Below are positions 60,876 through 64,000 of a DNA stretch of 64,000 nucleotides, one piece after another. Both the position numbers and the translations under genes were made by a program. The notes beneath the pieces are model-generated. The model did no database searches. It saw only the letters and a program-made list of their open reading frames with translations, and was not told the origin of the DNA. Source of the DNA: Shewanella aquimarina (GTDB taxonomy: Bacteria > Pseudomonadota > Gammaproteobacteria > Enterobacterales > Shewanellaceae); contig NZ_JAKIKY010000007.1 of NCBI RefSeq assembly GCF_023349185.1, forward strand, positions 124,001 through 188,000. The letters run 5' to 3'. Numbering within the stretch: position 1 is the stretch's first letter; every line of letters begins with the position of its first letter.

Positions 60876-62501
60876 TTGAAAGCCACATCACCTGTTATTG
60901 CCGCCTCCCTGTTAGGTGGTGCCAGCCTGTTATTGCCACTTGCCGCACATGCCGAGCCAGCACAGGCCAAGCCTGTTCAAAAAGCGCCGGCCCAAGGCCA
61001 ATTGGCGTATGGCTTAGCCTCTGCGTCTCAAGTGCAGCGGCCAGCGGATAAGCCGGCGCAGATCGCGCCGGTAGAGGCCATAGACTTGCCGCTTGCGCCC
61101 AGCGAGAAGGATTGGTGGGGCGCGACACTGGAGCTCTCTACCGTGCTGGTGCTTGGCGAGCTGCTGTACAAGACAGGCTCACAGGCCATGGAAGATGATT
61201 TCGATTATGAGATCGACGGCAATGCGGCGGAGTTTTTCTACGACAGGCTGACCACGGGGGCCTCCTGGAAGTATGACGATAACGATATCGGCATGAACTG
61301 GGGGCACGCCTACGCCGGCGCCCTCTATTATCAGGCGTTTCGTAACCACGGTTTCAACTACTACGAGTCGACCCTGGGCACCTTTGCCGCCTCCACCATC
61401 TGGGAGGTGTTTGCCGAGTATAAGGAAGTGGTGAGCATCAACGATCAGATAGTCACCACCTGGGGCGGCGCCGTGCTGGGGGAGAGCCTGTTTCAGTTTT
61501 CCGAGATGCTGGCCGCCAAAGAAGGCTGGTTGCCAACCGGCCTGAGTTATCTGTTTAACCCGTCGCGCACGCTGCGGGGCTGGTTTGGTTACCCGAGCCC
61601 CAACAGGTTCGATCGCAGCCAGACCCAAGACAGCTTCTCCGTCTATACCGGCGTGCGCTACGCCAGCAAAGACAAGGCGGATGTCAGCAGCACCATGGCG
61701 ATGCTGGGGATGCGGGCGGCCATCGATAGTCGCGAAGGGAAATATGACACCCTCAGCGGCACCCCGAGCCGAGTCGAGATGATGATGGAGACTGCGGTTT
61801 CTCAGGAAGGTGTGGAGGAGTGGCAGATGGCCACGCAACTGCTGCTGGCAAGCTATGGCCGCAAGCATAAAGGCGGCGGGCTCGCCAGCGACTGGTCCCA
61901 TAGTTTCTATGTCGGTCCGTCGACCGGCATGGAATACACCAGCCTGGGGCTGGAGCTGGATGAAGACTTCTACGCCGTGGTCAACCTGCTGGGGTTGTCT
62001 ATGGGGGCCAACTGGTCCAATCAAGATATCAGTATCGATCTGCGCGGCGATCTCTTTGGTGACTTTGCCATGGTGAAGCCCTTCGCCACCAAAGATTATC
62101 TCTCCCAGGGACGGCATTTCTGGGGCACCAAGTCTGTGCTCTGGGAGGGGGAATATGGCTATGCCTGGGGGCATACCTTTAACCTGTCACTGGAGGCCAG
62201 CTATCGCAACCTCCTGTTAGGCATGAAGCTTAAGTCCCAGCGCTGGAGCTCGATCAACGACAAAGAGAACGAGCGTGCGCCCCAGTGGAACCCTAACAAC
62301 AGCGATCTGGACTTCGACGATGCCAGAGACAGATATGAGATCTATCTCAGCTATGGCATCAGCAAGGATCTGACCCTGAGCCTGCACCACGAGCGGATCG
62401 ACCGCAGCGGTGAGATCCATGGTATAGACAATCCTGGGATCTACAGCCGCCTCGATGACAGTGAGCAGCGCAGCTGGCTGCAACTCGAATACTACTACTG
62501 A
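60876..62501 (+). CDS. DUF3943-family outer-membrane protein
   Basis: About 541 residues from TTG 60876, which has AAGGGA six bases upstream. A signal peptide (ASLLGGASLLLPLAAHAEP) is followed by an Ala/Gln/Lys/Pro-rich linker of about 45 residues, then the DUF3943 domain (NWGHAYAGALYYQAFRNHGF and TLGTFAASTIWEVFAEY). The C-terminal 250 residues alternate polar and hydrophobic residues, as in a beta-barrel, and end in an aromatic-rich strand SWLQLEYYY, the outer-membrane insertion signature. Function unknown; possibly an envelope channel or lipid-related barrel. Terminator about 70 bases downstream. Confidence 0.87.
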   Translation: MKATSPVIAASLLGGASLLLPLAAHAEPAQAKPVQKAPAQGQLAYGLASASQVQRPADKPAQIAPVEAIDLPLAPSEKDWWGATLELSTVLVLGELLYKTGSQAMEDDFDYEIDGNAAEFFYDRLTTGASWKYDDNDIGMNWGHAYAGALYYQAFRNHGFNYYESTLGTFAASTIWEVFAEYKEVVSINDQIVTTWGGAVLGESLFQFSEMLAAKEGWLPTGLSYLFNPSRTLRGWFGYPSPNRFDRSQTQDSFSVYTGVRYASKDKADVSSTMAMLGMRAAIDSREGKYDTLSGTPSRVEMMMETAVSQEGVEEWQMATQLLLASYGRKHKGGGLASDWSHSFYVGPSTGMEYTSLGLELDEDFYAVVNLLGLSMGANWSNQDISIDLRGDLFGDFAMVKPFATKDYLSQGRHFWGTKSVLWEGEYGYAWGHTFNLSLEASYRNLLLGMKLKSQRWSSINDKENERAPQWNPNNSDLDFDDARDRYEIYLSYGISKDLTLSLHHERIDRSGEIHGIDNPGIYSRLDDSEQRSWLQLEYYY

Positions 62502-62510
62502 GTACCATGA

Positions 62511-62562
62511 CTGATCACGGTTGCTGATTACCATTACTGATTACGATTGCTGATTACCATTA
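62511..62562. repeat. 13/26-bp tandem repeat
   Basis: Four 13-base units (62511-62523, 62524-62536, 62537-62549, 62550-62562) alternate between CTGATNACGNTTG and CTGATTACCATTA forms, giving two copies of a 26-base unit with only small differences. Located just after the DUF3943 stop. Confidence 0.85.
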
Positions 62563-62570
62563 CTAATGCA

Positions 62571-62599
62571 AAATGACGGCCCAGTGCCGTCATTTTTGT
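62571..62599 (+). terminator. Intrinsic terminator after DUF3943 gene
   Basis: AAATGACGGC (62571-62580) pairs with GCCGTCATTT (62586-62595) and is followed by TTTGTT. Confidence 0.85.
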
Positions 62600-62843
62600 T
62601 GGGTAATCAAAACAGTGTTTTCGTTCAAAAGGCTGTAAACCAGCCATTTTGTCCCTTGCAAAAAAGGAGGCTTGGCAAAACAGGGCTTAATCGCCCGACT
62701 TTTGTTGTAAGGGGCATTTTGATGAACATTTCTCAGCCTGAATCGCAACTAATTTCATGTCGCAAATGCTGGGATTGTGATCGAATGCACTGTAGAATAC
62801 CGCGCAACCCTACCTTATAAGACTTTCACAGCTGGAGTGACCA
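62600..62843 (+). promoter_or_regulatory. glyA upstream region
   Basis: About 240 bases before glyA with no convincing gene. An open frame running through the terminator from 62566 to 62820 has no ribosome site and no coding character. No riboswitch fold or clear MetR/PurR site was recognised by eye. Confidence 0.45.
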
Positions 62844-64000
62844 ATGCTGAAAAAAGAGATGAACATCGCTGACTTTGATCCGCAACTGTTTCAAGCGATC
62901 CAGGAAGAGACTCGTCGTCAAGAAGAGCACATCGAGCTAATCGCCTCGGAGAACTACACCTCTCCTCGCGTGATGGAGGCTCAAGGTTCTCAGCTGACCA
63001 ACAAGTACGCCGAAGGCTATCCTGGCAAGCGTTACTACGGTGGTTGTGAACATGTCGACATCGTCGAGAACCTGGCCATCGAACGCGCCAAGGAACTTTT
63101 CGGTGCGACCTATGCTAACGTTCAGCCTCACTCCGGCTCACAGGCTAACAGCGCAGTCTACATGGCGCTACTGCAACCAGGCGATACCGTTCTGGGTATG
63201 AACCTGGCTCACGGCGGTCACCTGACTCATGGCTCTCCAGTAAACTTCTCTGGCAAGCTGTACAACATAGTGCCTTACGGCATCGACGAGTCTGGCAAGA
63301 TCGACTACGACGAGATGGAGCGTCTGGCTGTAGAGCACAAGCCTAAGATGATGATCGGTGGTTTCTCTGCCTATTCTGGTATTGTCGACTGGGCGCGCAT
63401 GCGTGAAATCGCCGACAAGATTGGTGCTTACCTGTTTGTCGACATGGCGCACGTTGCTGGCCTAATCGCCGCCGGTGTCTATCCTAACCCAGTGCCACAT
63501 GCGCACGTGGTAACTTCTACTACTCACAAGACCCTAGCCGGTCCTCGCGGCGGTATCATCCTGTCTGCGGCGAATGACGAAGACCTCTACAAGAAGCTGA
63601 ACTCTGCGGTATTCCCAGGTGGTCAGGGTGGTCCTTTGATGCACGTTATCGCCGGTAAGGCGGTGGCTTTCAAGGAAGCACTGTCTCCTGAGTTTAAGGA
63701 ATATCAACAGCAGGTAGTGGTTAACGCTAAGGCGATGGCTAACACCTTCATCGAGCGCGGTTTCGATGTCGTTTCTGGCGGCACCGAAAACCACCTGTTC
63801 CTGCTGGATCTGATCGCTAAAGATATCACAGGTAAAGATGCCGATGCGGCGCTGGGCCGTGCCAACATCACGGTAAACAAGAACTCAGTACCTAACGACC
63901 CACGTTCACCCTTCGTGACCTCGGGCCTGCGTATCGGTTCGCCAGCTATCACACGTCGTGGCTTCAAAGAAGCCGAAGCGGTTGAGTTGACCAACTGGAT
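62844..64000 (+). CDS. glyA: Serine hydroxymethyltransferase (3' end outside window)
   Basis: PLP enzyme that converts serine and tetrahydrofolate to glycine and 5,10-methylene-tetrahydrofolate, the main one-carbon source. 385 codons are present; E. coli GlyA has 417, so about 30 residues are missing beyond the right edge. Motifs: [49 protein letters not shown], and the PLP lysine in [15 protein letters not shown] near residue 229. The start ATG 62844 has GGAG upstream (CTGGAGTGACCA). Confidence 0.98.

Noticed and set aside
57433..62562. Short tandem repeats considered as CRISPR arrays
   Set aside because: Units of 8 and 13 bases are contiguous with no spacers and there are no cas genes.
62566..62820. 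Plus-strand frame of 84 codons upstream of glyA
   Set aside because: It starts within the DUF3943 terminator and shows no ribosome site or conserved pattern.

Overview
The window is a stretch of gammaproteobacterial chromosome, most probably Shewanella, and one of its higher-GC species. The genus call is inference. It rests on the gene content (malQ-glgBXPCA operon, PACE/LysR pair, PPP-type periplasmic phosphatase, DUF3943 protein, PilY1 with a TapY2-like protein), on sequence style and on Fur-type boxes; no database search was possible. Most genes are closely packed housekeeping genes with clear intrinsic terminators. No tRNA, rRNA, CRISPR array, prophage or intact insertion sequence was recognised.

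Layout. 1-2971: end of pilT, pilU and hemH. 2972-5246: an accessory island holding the 3' remnant of an IS110-family transposase with a structured downstream region, two AT-rich genes of unknown function (a small protein and a membrane protein) and a palindromic repeat. 5289-6636 (minus): yciH, yqgE, ruvX. 6850-12942: a Fur-boxed small membrane protein, a DUF4136 lipoprotein, a DUF924 protein whose stop codon lies in a MITE-like repeat, a divergent LysR/PACE efflux pair, an OmpA-type protein, mscS and a TRIC-type channel. 13217-21438: threonine aldolase, an operon of two alkaline phosphatases plus a His-tailed exported protein, a thioesterase, a small lipoprotein, ndh and an unknown. 21904-26196: first RND efflux pair. 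26275-28329: cold-shock protein and iron-type alcohol dehydrogenase.

28844-41153 is a complete glycogen operon, malQ-glgB-glgX-glgP-glgC-glgA, with two stop/start overlaps. It encodes ADP-glucose synthesis (GlgC), chain elongation (GlgA), branching (GlgB), phosphorolysis (GlgP), debranching (GlgX) and maltodextrin rearrangement (MalQ). 41158-46497 is the most unusual region: a NYN-domain protein, a TPR-sulfotransferase, an aspartyl/asparaginyl-hydroxylase-like protein and a second sulfotransferase, then a GNAT. The hydroxylase-like protein and the second sulfotransferase both end in a SEC-C zinc motif. I read this as a candidate protein or peptide modification locus. 46714-51059 is a second RND pair. 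51927-55960 holds PilY1 and a TapY2-like protein without nearby minor pilins. The right end carries a Fur-boxed PepSY membrane protein, a periplasmic phosphatase, ettA, a DUF3943 outer-membrane protein and glyA, which is cut by the window edge.

A recurring motif is a 15-bp tandem repeat encoding degenerate pentapeptides in three unrelated genes (PACE pump, second RND adaptor, SEC-C sulfotransferase), always in a terminus or linker.
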